A stretch of 7,462 nt of DNA, taken from NCBI GenBank assembly GCA_003645915.1, contig QNDG01000053.1, positions 1-7,462 on the forward strand, given 5' to 3'. Position 1 is the stretch's first letter; the number at the start of each line of letters is the position of its first letter. The DNA comes from Candidatus Zhuqueibacterota bacterium. Its GTDB lineage: Bacteria; Zhuqueibacterota; QNDG01. Positions 1 to 5,441 of the stretch are shown here, piece by piece. The notes below the pieces were generated by a model that did no database searches, had not been told where the DNA came from, and saw nothing but the letters and a program-made list of their open reading frames with translations. The translations under genes were made by a program, and so were the position numbers.

Positions 1-688
1 AGACTTCAACAGCCATAACCTGATCAGGTGGTATTAGATCAATAAATCCGGAATCAACATGTTTGCCGTCAACGTAAATATTTGCCGGTATGTTATTATG
101 CAAATGTCGTAAAGAATAAACACCCGGTTCTTTAAATCCGTTTGCAGAAGTTTGACTGCTCTGGTAAATCATACCCGGAATGTCATCAAACAGCTGCCCC
201 AGATTATACGGAGCTTTATCCTCAATGTCTTGCTGAGTAAAGAAATAACCGGTTTTACTTTTCATTCTTTTATAAAAACCTGTGCTTAAAAGATACGCCA
301 TGATTCTGTCGGATGATATGTAAACGGAATCTAAAAGAATAGGTTCGGGGTCAAGCCCGATCTGAAAAAACAGTGTATCTGATTTTTTTATTTTGTAAAT
401 ATCCGTAACTATATTTTTAAATCCGTATCTGTAGGTTTTGATTATAAATGACCTTAATTTCAGTTTATCAAAGCTGAACTGTCCTAGACTGTCTGACATA
501 GTAACATCATAAATTCTGTTCCTGGTGTTAAGTATCATAATAATTGCTTTGGAAACAGGCCGGTTAGTATGATTCTCATATAACTTACCTGAAATTTTCT
601 GCGCACAGATATTTTGTGGAATAGATAACAGGGACAGAATAACGGATAATAAAGTAAGAATTTTAAATTTTTTAATCAGAATAAACAT
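1..688 (-). CDS. Exported carboxypeptidase-like regulatory domain / TonB plug domain protein, C-terminus outside the window
   Basis: The frame is open from ATG at 688 to the left edge and gives 229 residues with no stop. Residues 1-29 look like a Sec signal peptide: basic start (KKFK), leucine-rich core, likely cleavage after ICA. Residues 31-112 resemble a carboxypeptidase-like regulatory beta-sandwich (ISGKLYENHTNRPVSKAII opening, then SDSLGQFSFDKL). Residues 137-229 resemble a TonB-receptor plug: GFYKRMKSKTGYFFT, then QLFDDIPGM, then IYVDGKHVDSGFIDLIPPDQ and VMAVEV. The GFY...G.FFT...IE...P pattern is, from memory, typical of plug proteins common in Gemmatimonadota and related phyla, many of which are short and lack a beta-barrel. 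Whether a barrel follows here cannot be seen. The role would be at the outer membrane; the substrate is unknown. A weak ribosome site (GAGAG, about 9 bases upstream) and a promoter at 743-715 support this start. Confidence 0.8.
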   Translation of the reverse strand, partial: MFILIKKFKILTLLSVILSLLSIPQNICAQKISGKLYENHTNRPVSKAIIMILNTRNRIYDVTMSDSLGQFSFDKLKLRSFIIKTYRYGFKNIVTDIYKIKKSDTLFFQIGLDPEPILLDSVYISSDRIMAYLLSTGFYKRMKSKTGYFFTQQDIEDKAPYNLGQLFDDIPGMIYQSSQTSANGFKEPGVYSLRHLHNNIPANIYVDGKHVDSGFIDLIPPDQVMAVEV

Positions 689-714
689 AATGGTTTTCTC
701 TCGTTGATAAAAAT

Positions 715-743
715 AAATTAACCGCAATACCGGATAAAGTCAA
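715..743 (-). promoter_or_regulatory. Sigma-70-type promoter for the plug-domain gene
   Basis: On the minus strand TTGACT (743-738) is followed after exactly 17 bases by TAATTT (720-715). The -35 matches consensus at 5 of 6 positions. The -10 matches 3 of 6, but these include the T, A and final T that matter most. A start near 708 would leave a leader of about 20 bases that contains the GAGAG ribosome site. The -10 lies inside an arm of the inverted repeat described at 716-784, so a protein bound there could block the promoter. Confidence 0.5.
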
Positions 744-784
744 GGGGATTTTATAAGTTTACAGGTTTTGGGGTGCGGTTAATT
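716..784. repeat. 11-bp perfect inverted repeat flanking and overlapping the minus-strand promoter
   Basis: AATTAACCGCA at 716-726 and TGCGGTTAATT at 774-784 are exact reverse complements, 47 bases apart. The match extends outward to 16 bp with a single mismatch (711-726 with 774-789). The left arm covers most of the -10 element of the minus-strand promoter, and the right arm lies upstream of its -35. This geometry fits a pair of operator half-sites or a looping repressor better than a terminator, because no gene ends here on either strand. The right arm can also pair with TAGCCGCA at 789-796 (8 bp, one G-U, 7-base loop). Confidence 0.5.
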
Positions 785-921
785 TTTTTAGCCGCAGATT
801 CAGAATAAATTTTGAATTTTAAATTAAAAAGATAAAGGGATGTTTTAGTCTGACCAAAGTTGTATTTGACGCGGAAATTTTCAGATGTCGGTTTTAAAAA
901 CATTTTAAAAAATATTAACAG

Positions 922-942
922 GAATAACAGGTGCGGTTATTC
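922..942. repeat. Perfect 7-bp hairpin carrying another TGCGGTTA copy
   Basis: GAATAAC (922-928) and GTTATTC (936-942) are exact reverse complements around the 7-base loop AGGTGCG. The right half contains TGCGGTTA (932-939), the octamer of the inverted repeat near 720-784. The decamer GGTGCGGTTA is identical at 772-781 and 930-939. Its role is unknown. It is too AT-rich and lacks an adjacent T-run, so it is not a convincing terminator. Confidence 0.4.
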
Positions 943-946
943 GTTA

Positions 947-991
947 GTGAAGGGATCCTTCGATGTAGTTTATCCCGAGCTTACCAAAGGG
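947..991. repeat. Degenerate copy of a dispersed palindromic repeat (tentative)
   Basis: The segment contains GAAGGGATCCTTCG, then TTTATCCCGAGCTTACC, then AAAGGG. It resembles the CCTTCGAC...CCTGAGCTTGTCGAAGG family of hairpin repeats that I recall being scattered between genes in many environmental bacterial genomes. The ends still pair (CCTT with AAGG), but several inner positions no longer do. The 5' end forms a small separate hairpin, GAAGG-GAT-CCTTC (949-961). This identification rests on recalled resemblance; other copies in the genome would be needed to confirm it. Confidence 0.3.
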
Positions 992-1262
992 AAGAAAAAT
1001 AGCTCCAGATAAAAGATTTCAGCAATAACTTTCTCAATGCCTGTCAGGTACGGAAGCTAAATAACAGTGGTATAACCCGATAATAAATGGCTGAATTACT
1101 GTTTCCAACAGGTCAGGAAAGTTTTCACGTGTACTCATTAAAGTTGGTTTTTGTGATTCAAATTAAACTGCAGGTTGCATTTCAATAAAAATAATATTAT
1201 CTTAATTGTCTGAGTTAAATATTTCAATAAAAAAATGCAGGGGATTATACACTTTGGGAATA

Positions 1263-3029
1263 ATGACAGAATGGAAGAGAAGCCACAAATGTGGAGATCT
1301 TAACAAAGAAGATAAAGGTTCAAATGTAGTTCTTGTGGGCTGGGCAGCGAGAGTAAGAGATCACGGAGGTGTTGTTTTTATTAGTCTTCGTGACAGATGG
1401 GGAGTAACGCAGGTTGTTGTTAATCCTGACAATAAAGATTACAACACTGCAAAATCTCTTCATATGGAAAGCGTGATAGGAGTTAAAGGCAGGGTTGCAT
1501 TAAGGCCCGAAGGACAGATTAATAAAAACATGAAAACCGGAGAAATAGAGGTTATAGCAGATGAGATAGTTGTTTTAAACCCTGCTGATCCTCTGCCTCT
1601 GATGATTGCAGAAGAGAGTGATGCTTCCGAGGAGTTGAGGCTGACTTACAGATATCTTGATCTGCGCAGACCTCAGATGCAGAAAAATATTATTCTACGT
1701 CATAAGGCCGCTCAGATTGTCAGACGTTTTTTTGATGATAATGAATTTCTGGAGATAGAGACTCCCTACCTTATGAAAAGTACTCCGGAAGGAGCGCGGG
1801 ATTATCTTGTGCCGAGCAGGAACCATCCGGGAAAGTTTTATGCACTTCCACAGTCACCTCAGACATATAAGCAGATATTGATGATTGCGTCTTTTGACAG
1901 ATATTTTCAGATTGTACGATGTTTCAGAGACGAAGATCTGCGTGCAGACAGACAGCCCGAGTTTACTCAGATTGATGTGGAAATGTCATTTATTGACGAG
2001 AATGATATTATTGATGTGGTTGAAAGGCTGATGCAAAGGCTGTTTAAAGAGGCAATAAATAAAGATCTTAAAATTCCTTTCCCAAGGATTGATTACAATA
2101 CTGCCATGGAGCAGTACGGGTCAGATGCTCCTGATATAAGATTTGATTTGAAACTTGATGACCTTTCTGATCTTGTCAGGGGTTCTGATTTTGGTATTTT
2201 TAAATCAACTATTGAAGCAGGAGGTGCTGTAAAGGGAATTTATGTGCCGGAAATGGAAGGTATTTCCAGAAAGAATACTGACGAAATAACGGAATTTGTA
2301 TCAAAATACGGCGCTAAAGGAGTTATTACAATACAGAAACGGGAAGGAGAGATTGTGTCCCCTGTAAAAAAATATGTGGGACAGGAACTTTTACAGCAGA
2401 TATGGAACAGCTTTGAAGCAAAGGAGAGCGGGGTTGTGTTCATTATCGCTGCAGGAAAACAGGTTTGCAATGTTTCCCTTGGCGCTCTCAGAAAGAAAAT
2501 TGCAAAAGATCTTGATCTTATACCTCAAAACGAGTTCGCTCTTACATGGGTTGTTGATTTTCCTCTTTTTGAATATGATGAAGATGAGGGAAGATTCGTT
2601 GCAATGCATCATCCTTTTACCTCTCCAAAGTTAGAGGATATTGACAAGCTTGGTTCCGAGCCTGAAAAAGTTATGGCAAGGGCATATGACCTTGTATTAA
2701 ACGGTACCGAAATAGCAGGAGGAAGTATCAGGAATTACAGGAGCGACGTTCAGGAAAAACTGTTTGAAGCTCTTGGAATGGATGAAGAAACCATAAAATA
2801 TAAGTTCGGATTTCTTGTAGAAGCGCTTAAGTACGGAGCGCCTCCACACGGAGGAATTGCCTTTGGGTTTGACCGTCTTATTGCAATTATGGCGGGAGAA
2901 GATTCCATCAGGAATGTAATTCCGTTTCCCAAAACAACAAGTGCTTATTCACTTATGGACGGCGCCCCTTCCGAAGTTGATGAGAATCAGCTGAAAGAGT
3001 TGGGTATTATGGCCGCAAAACAGGAGTAA
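1263..3029 (+). CDS. aspS: Aspartyl-tRNA synthetase, bacterial type, probably non-discriminating
   Basis: This class IIb synthetase charges tRNA(Asp) with aspartate in the cytoplasm. The 588 residues match the usual bacterial length of about 590. Residues 1-105 form the anticodon-binding OB fold (GWAARVRDHGGVVFISLRDR). Motif 1 ends at EIETP (164-168). Motif 2 is FRDEDLRADRQPEFTQID, from residue 221. The bacterial GAD insertion lies at about 290-410. Motif 3 is GGIAFGFDRL (530-539), followed by the family tail RNVIPFPK. His34 and Gly84 (in RPEGQIN) match the positions that, in Pseudomonas-type enzymes, go with charging both tRNA(Asp) and tRNA(Asn); discriminating enzymes such as that of E. coli have Leu and Lys. 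The ATG at 1263 (MTEWKRSHKCGDL) is preferred over TTG at 1206 because it gives the family N-terminus. GGGA at 1256-1259 is a close, weak ribosome site. Confidence 0.97.
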   Translation: MTEWKRSHKCGDLNKEDKGSNVVLVGWAARVRDHGGVVFISLRDRWGVTQVVVNPDNKDYNTAKSLHMESVIGVKGRVALRPEGQINKNMKTGEIEVIADEIVVLNPADPLPLMIAEESDASEELRLTYRYLDLRRPQMQKNIILRHKAAQIVRRFFDDNEFLEIETPYLMKSTPEGARDYLVPSRNHPGKFYALPQSPQTYKQILMIASFDRYFQIVRCFRDEDLRADRQPEFTQIDVEMSFIDENDIIDVVERLMQRLFKEAINKDLKIPFPRIDYNTAMEQYGSDAPDIRFDLKLDDLSDLVRGSDFGIFKSTIEAGGAVKGIYVPEMEGISRKNTDEITEFVSKYGAKGVITIQKREGEIVSPVKKYVGQELLQQIWNSFEAKESGVVFIIAAGKQVCNVSLGALRKKIAKDLDLIPQNEFALTWVVDFPLFEYDEDEGRFVAMHHPFTSPKLEDIDKLGSEPEKVMARAYDLVLNGTEIAGGSIRNYRSDVQEKLFEALGMDEETIKYKFGFLVEALKYGAPPHGGIAFGFDRLIAIMAGEDSIRNVIPFPKTTSAYSLMDGAPSEVDENQLKELGIMAAKQE

Positions 3030-3068
3030 CCGAATATAAAATAAGCATATAGTACAGCTAATTTTTAC

Positions 3069-3097
3069 TTGACAATAAACGAATAATTTGTTATACT
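3069..3097 (+). promoter_or_regulatory. Near-consensus sigma-70 promoter for the lipoprotein-LysM operon
   Basis: TTGACA (3069-3074) is a perfect -35. After a 17-base spacer comes TATACT (3092-3097), one mismatch from the consensus -10. Transcription should begin near 3104, inside a short tandem run GATTT-GATTC-GATTC (3099-3113). It stands 40 bases after aspS in a gap with no obvious terminator, so aspS transcripts may also read into the operon. This is the strongest promoter in the window and suggests abundant expression of the envelope proteins downstream. Confidence 0.8.
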
Positions 3098-3108
3098 TGA
3101 TTTGATTC

Positions 3109-3137
3109 GATTCATGGCATTAAAATTTCATGAAATC
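3109..3137 (+). promoter_or_regulatory. Stem-loop near the 5' end of the lipoprotein mRNA
   Basis: GATTCATG (3109-3116) pairs with CATGAAATC (3129-3137) to give 8 bp with one bulged A and a 12-base loop. The 3' arm is part of a perfect 12-bp palindrome, ATTTCATGAAAT (3125-3136). With transcription starting near 3104, the stem would sit about five bases from the mRNA 5' end, where such stems often protect abundant messages. It leaves the ribosome site at 3146-3154 free. The function is inferred; only the pairing is seen. Confidence 0.4.
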
Positions 3138-3161
3138 ACCAAGTAAAAGGAGGTGTAGGGA

Positions 3162-3425
3162 ATGTTAAAAGGCATTCGCAAAGCTCTCGTGTCGTTTTTA
3201 ACTGTTGTTGTATTGGCTTCTTTTGTTCTGGCCGGATGTACCAGATATGCCAATGACGAACAATTAAAAACACTTGACGAGACAAAAGCTGCTGCATTGT
3301 CAGCAGAAAAAACTCTGGAGCAGAAAGAGCAGGAAAAAGCTTCATTGGAAAAGAAATTGTCAGAGAAGCAGGATGAACTGCAAAAAGTAAAAGAAGAGAA
3401 AAGTAAAGTTCAGTCAAAACTCTAA
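3162..3425 (+). CDS. Small coiled-coil outer-membrane lipoprotein (Lpp-like in architecture)
   Basis: The 87-residue product starts with a lipoprotein signal peptide: basic MLKGIRK, hydrophobic core, lipobox LAGC with lipidation at Cys26. The residue after Cys is Thr, not Asp, so outer-membrane sorting is expected by the E. coli rule. The mature 62 residues are mostly one charged helix with heptads: hydrophobic residues recur at the d positions L38, A45, L52, L66, L73, L87 and the a positions A48, L62, V76, V83. The size and coil resemble Braun's lipoprotein, but no homology to Lpp is claimed. The C-terminus is SKL rather than a terminal Lys, so Lpp-type covalent attachment to peptidoglycan is not evident. 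The ATG follows a very strong ribosome site, AAAGGAGGT, 7 bases upstream. A LysM gene follows 43 bases downstream in the same operon. The exact role is unknown; structural or tethering is the best guess. Confidence 0.85.
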   Translation: MLKGIRKALVSFLTVVVLASFVLAGCTRYANDEQLKTLDETKAAALSAEKTLEQKEQEKASLEKKLSEKQDELQKVKEEKSKVQSKL

Positions 3426-3452
3426 AATTTAGAGAATGACGGCTTTTATGAG

Positions 3453-3460
3453 TAAGGAGG
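3453..3460 (+). promoter_or_regulatory. Ribosome binding site that fixes the LysM gene start
   Basis: TAAGGAGG lies 8 bases before ATG 3469 and is near-perfectly complementary to the 16S rRNA tail. The in-frame ATG at 3436 has no comparable site and would put charged residues ahead of the signal peptide, so 3469 is taken as the start. Confidence 0.85.
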
Positions 3461-3468
3461 ACTGGAGA

Positions 3469-4326
3469 ATGAAAATTAATGGTAAAATATTTACTGTTGT
3501 TGCCTTAGTCTTTGTTCTGCTTCTCGCACTCAACTCACCGGTATTCAGCCAGGAAGAAAGAAAGATCAAAATGGGTGAATACAAAATTCAGCTGGCTGAG
3601 TGGCAGAAAAGAGAAGCAGTGGCAACTGCAAAGATTGACTCCCTGAATAAAATCATCGAAGATCTGAACAATCAGATTGCAGGTGTTCAGTCAGAGATTG
3701 ACAATGAATGGGATTCTGTTTACACTTTGGTTGGTACAGACAAATCTGGTTATGAAGCATACAAAGAAGACCTCAATAGCATTGAAAATGAGATTGACGG
3801 CCTTGCATCCCTTTCACCGGAAGAGCTGTTCAGAAGCAGAGACAAAATAGATGAACTTGCAGCAAAAATTGAAGAAGCAAAAGCCAATAAAATCTCTCTC
3901 ATAACAGAGACAGAGAACAAACTTGCTGATATTGATGCTAAATTTGCTGCGTTAAAGTCAAAAGTTCCTGACAATATCTTTGATAAGTACACAGTAGTAA
4001 AAGGCGACTATCTGTGGAAAATCGCAAAGAAAGATGATATTTACGGTAATGCATATCAGTGGATCAGAATTTACACTGTTAACAAAGATCAGATTAAAGA
4101 TCCTGATTTAATCTATCCGGATCAGATTTTTAATATTGCCCGCGGAGTTGGAAGAAACGAGCACCTTGTTGCAAAGGGCGAGTATTTGTCAAAAATTGCC
4201 GGATGCATGAAAGTTTTCGGCGATCCGACAAAATGGACAAAAATTTATGAAGCCAATAAAGACATTATTGGCGATCCGAATCTGATCTATCCATATCAGG
4301 TGCTTACCATTCCCAAAGGTGAATAA
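3469..4326 (+). CDS. Exported coiled-coil protein with two C-terminal LysM domains
   Basis: The protein has 285 residues. Residues 1-27 form a signal peptide (MKINGK, hydrophobic core, cleavage near VFS-Q). Residues 30 to about 165 are rich in Lys, Glu, Asp, Leu and Ile and look like long coiled-coil helices broken near the GTDKSGY and LASLSPEEL stretches. LysM 1 runs about 174-224 (YTVVKGDYLWKIA ... LIYPDQIFNIA). LysM 2 runs about 232-283 (HLVAKGEYLSKIA ... LIYPYQVLTIPKGE). LysM domains bind the N-acetylglucosamine backbone of peptidoglycan, so the protein is probably periplasmic and wall-bound. It is co-transcribed with the preceding lipoprotein, and a strong terminator follows 66 bases after its stop. 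Cys246 in LysM 2 is the only cysteine. No catalytic domain is visible, so a structural role, perhaps partnering the lipoprotein's coil, is inferred. Confidence 0.88.
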   Translation: MKINGKIFTVVALVFVLLLALNSPVFSQEERKIKMGEYKIQLAEWQKREAVATAKIDSLNKIIEDLNNQIAGVQSEIDNEWDSVYTLVGTDKSGYEAYKEDLNSIENEIDGLASLSPEELFRSRDKIDELAAKIEEAKANKISLITETENKLADIDAKFAALKSKVPDNIFDKYTVVKGDYLWKIAKKDDIYGNAYQWIRIYTVNKDQIKDPDLIYPDQIFNIARGVGRNEHLVAKGEYLSKIAGCMKVFGDPTKWTKIYEANKDIIGDPNLIYPYQVLTIPKGE

Positions 4327-4392
4327 AGTTGGTCAATTACCCTTTAGGGTGTTGGTTGTGACCTTATGACGATTTAGTCCGAATTAAAATAA

Positions 4393-4437
4393 AAGCTCTT
4401 AGCCCCTGTTAATCATTGGGGGCTGAGGGCTTTTTTT
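4393..4437 (+). terminator. Strong rho-independent terminator of the lipoprotein-LysM operon
   Basis: AAGCTCTTAGCCCC (4393-4406) pairs along its whole length with GGGGCTGAGGGCTT (4419-4432), 14 bp with two G-U pairs, around a 12-base loop. A run of seven T begins at 4431. The terminator stands only 23 bases before the phoH start codon, so phoH needs a promoter in this narrow gap, one upstream that survives the terminator, or read-through. Confidence 0.92.
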
Positions 4438-4460
4438 ATCAAAAACTGTATTATTTAAGA

Positions 4461-5441
4461 ATGAAAAAAGCAACAATTAAAATAGATGATGTTGAGCATG
4501 TAAAGCTTTTTGGCGTTAATGATGAATTCCTTACATTAATCGAAAAAGCCTTTCCTGATGCACGAATAGTAGTCAGAGGAGAGACTGTTTCCATTAGTGG
4601 AAGTACTGGTGATGCGGAGTTGATTCAAAGAGTGATTAATGAGCTTAAATATTTGATTAATAGAAATGAAGTTATAAATAAAAATGATGTTATTACGGTT
4701 CTTAATATAGTAAATAATGATAAAAGCATACTTTCGGGAGAAAAAGCATTAGATGAATTTCCTGTAATACTTTACGGTAAAAGAGGTGTTATACGGCCAA
4801 AGACATCCGGGCAAAAAGAATATTATTATGCAATGCTTAATAACGATATTGTTTTTGCCGAAGGGCCTGCAGGAACCGGCAAAACATATCTTGCTGTGGC
4901 CACTGCTCTGCAAAAACTTAAAAATCAGGAAATTGCCAGAATAATCTTGTGCCGCCCTGCTATAGAAGCGGGCGAGAGTCTTGGGTATCTTCCAGGAGAT
5001 CTTATGGATAAAGTGGATCCTTATTTAAGGCCCTTAACCGATTCCTTGTTTGATATGATTTCCTCAGATAAAATTAACAGATTTATTGACAGTAAAATAA
5101 TTGAGATAGTTCCTCTTGCATATATGAGGGGCAGAACACTTAATAATGCATTTGTAATACTTGATGAGGCTCAGAATACCTCGCCAATGCAGATGAAAAT
5201 GTTTTTAACCCGCCTTGCTGCAAATTCTCAGGCAGTTATAACAGGGGACACAACACAGATTGATCTTCCTGAGAAAGTAGAGTCCGGTTTGGTTCAGATT
5301 ATGGATATTTTAAAAAATATTCATGGAATAAAATTCATAAGTCTGACAAATGAAGATGTGGTCAGGCACAGGCTTGTCAAAGAGATTATAAAGGCATATG
5401 AAGAATACAACGGAAAAAAGAAACAAGAGGATAATTCTTAA
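4461..5441 (+). CDS. phoH: PhoH family ATPase (YbeZ-like)
   Basis: The 326-residue product has the usual length for chromosomal PhoH/YbeZ proteins. The N-terminal 110 residues form the small RNA-binding-like module of the family (LFGVNDEFLTLIEKAFPDARI, then VSISGSTGDAELIQRV). The PhoH P-loop domain follows: RPKTSGQKEYYYAM, Walker A GPAGTGKT (135-142), CRPAIEAGESLGYLPGDL, Walker B VILDEAQN (232-239) and ITGDTTQIDLP (from 260). It is a cytoplasmic nucleotidase. YbeZ proteins are linked to YbeY and ribosomal RNA maturation, although the exact activity is still debated. The ATG at 4461 is chosen because the alternative TTG at 4416 lies inside the terminator loop. No clear ribosome site precedes 4461. 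The next gene overlaps by one base (TAATG), so the two are an operon and probably translationally coupled. Confidence 0.95.
   Translation: MKKATIKIDDVEHVKLFGVNDEFLTLIEKAFPDARIVVRGETVSISGSTGDAELIQRVINELKYLINRNEVINKNDVITVLNIVNNDKSILSGEKALDEFPVILYGKRGVIRPKTSGQKEYYYAMLNNDIVFAEGPAGTGKTYLAVATALQKLKNQEIARIILCRPAIEAGESLGYLPGDLMDKVDPYLRPLTDSLFDMISSDKINRFIDSKIIEIVPLAYMRGRTLNNAFVILDEAQNTSPMQMKMFLTRLAANSQAVITGDTTQIDLPEKVESGLVQIMDILKNIHGIKFISLTNEDVVRHRLVKEIIKAYEEYNGKKKQEDNS

Larger units (their letters stand above)
689..1262. other. Long divergent intergenic region between the plug-domain gene and aspS
   Basis: No credible protein gene was found on either strand. Near 715-743 lies the minus-strand promoter, and around it four copies of an octamer: TAACCGCA at 719, its complement at 774 and 932, and the one-mismatch variant TAGCCGCA at 789. 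Bases 922-991 hold a perfect hairpin and a degenerate palindromic repeat. Bases 1037-1073 resemble the SRP RNA apical loop. The aspS promoter must lie here, but no convincing -35/-10 pair was found. TATTAT at 1195-1200 is a possible -10 without a good -35. Confidence 0.7.

Noticed and set aside
774..796. Intrinsic terminator at the T-run near 783-789
   Set aside because: The T-run is the hairpin loop, no T-run follows the second arm, and no gene ends upstream on this strand.
1087..1188. 33-codon plus-strand ORF (MAELLFPTGQES...)
   Set aside because: No ribosome site, no recognisable domain, and its length is expected by chance in AT-rich DNA.
1206..1262. TTG start adding 19 residues to AspRS
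   Set aside because: The extra residues do not fit the family N-terminus. The ATG at 1263 begins the typical MTEWKRSHKCGDL.
2240..2932. Several short ORFs within aspS in other frames
   Set aside because: They are shadows of the conserved synthetase frame.
3136..3417. Minus-strand ORF opposite the lipoprotein gene
   Set aside because: It overlaps the clear lipoprotein gene and its promoter side, and has no domain or ribosome site support.
3436..3468. Upstream ATG for the LysM protein
   Set aside because: A near-perfect ribosome site directly precedes ATG 3469, and the signal peptide begins there.
4416..4460. TTG start adding 15 residues to PhoH
   Set aside because: The codon lies in the loop of the intrinsic terminator and there is no ribosome site.
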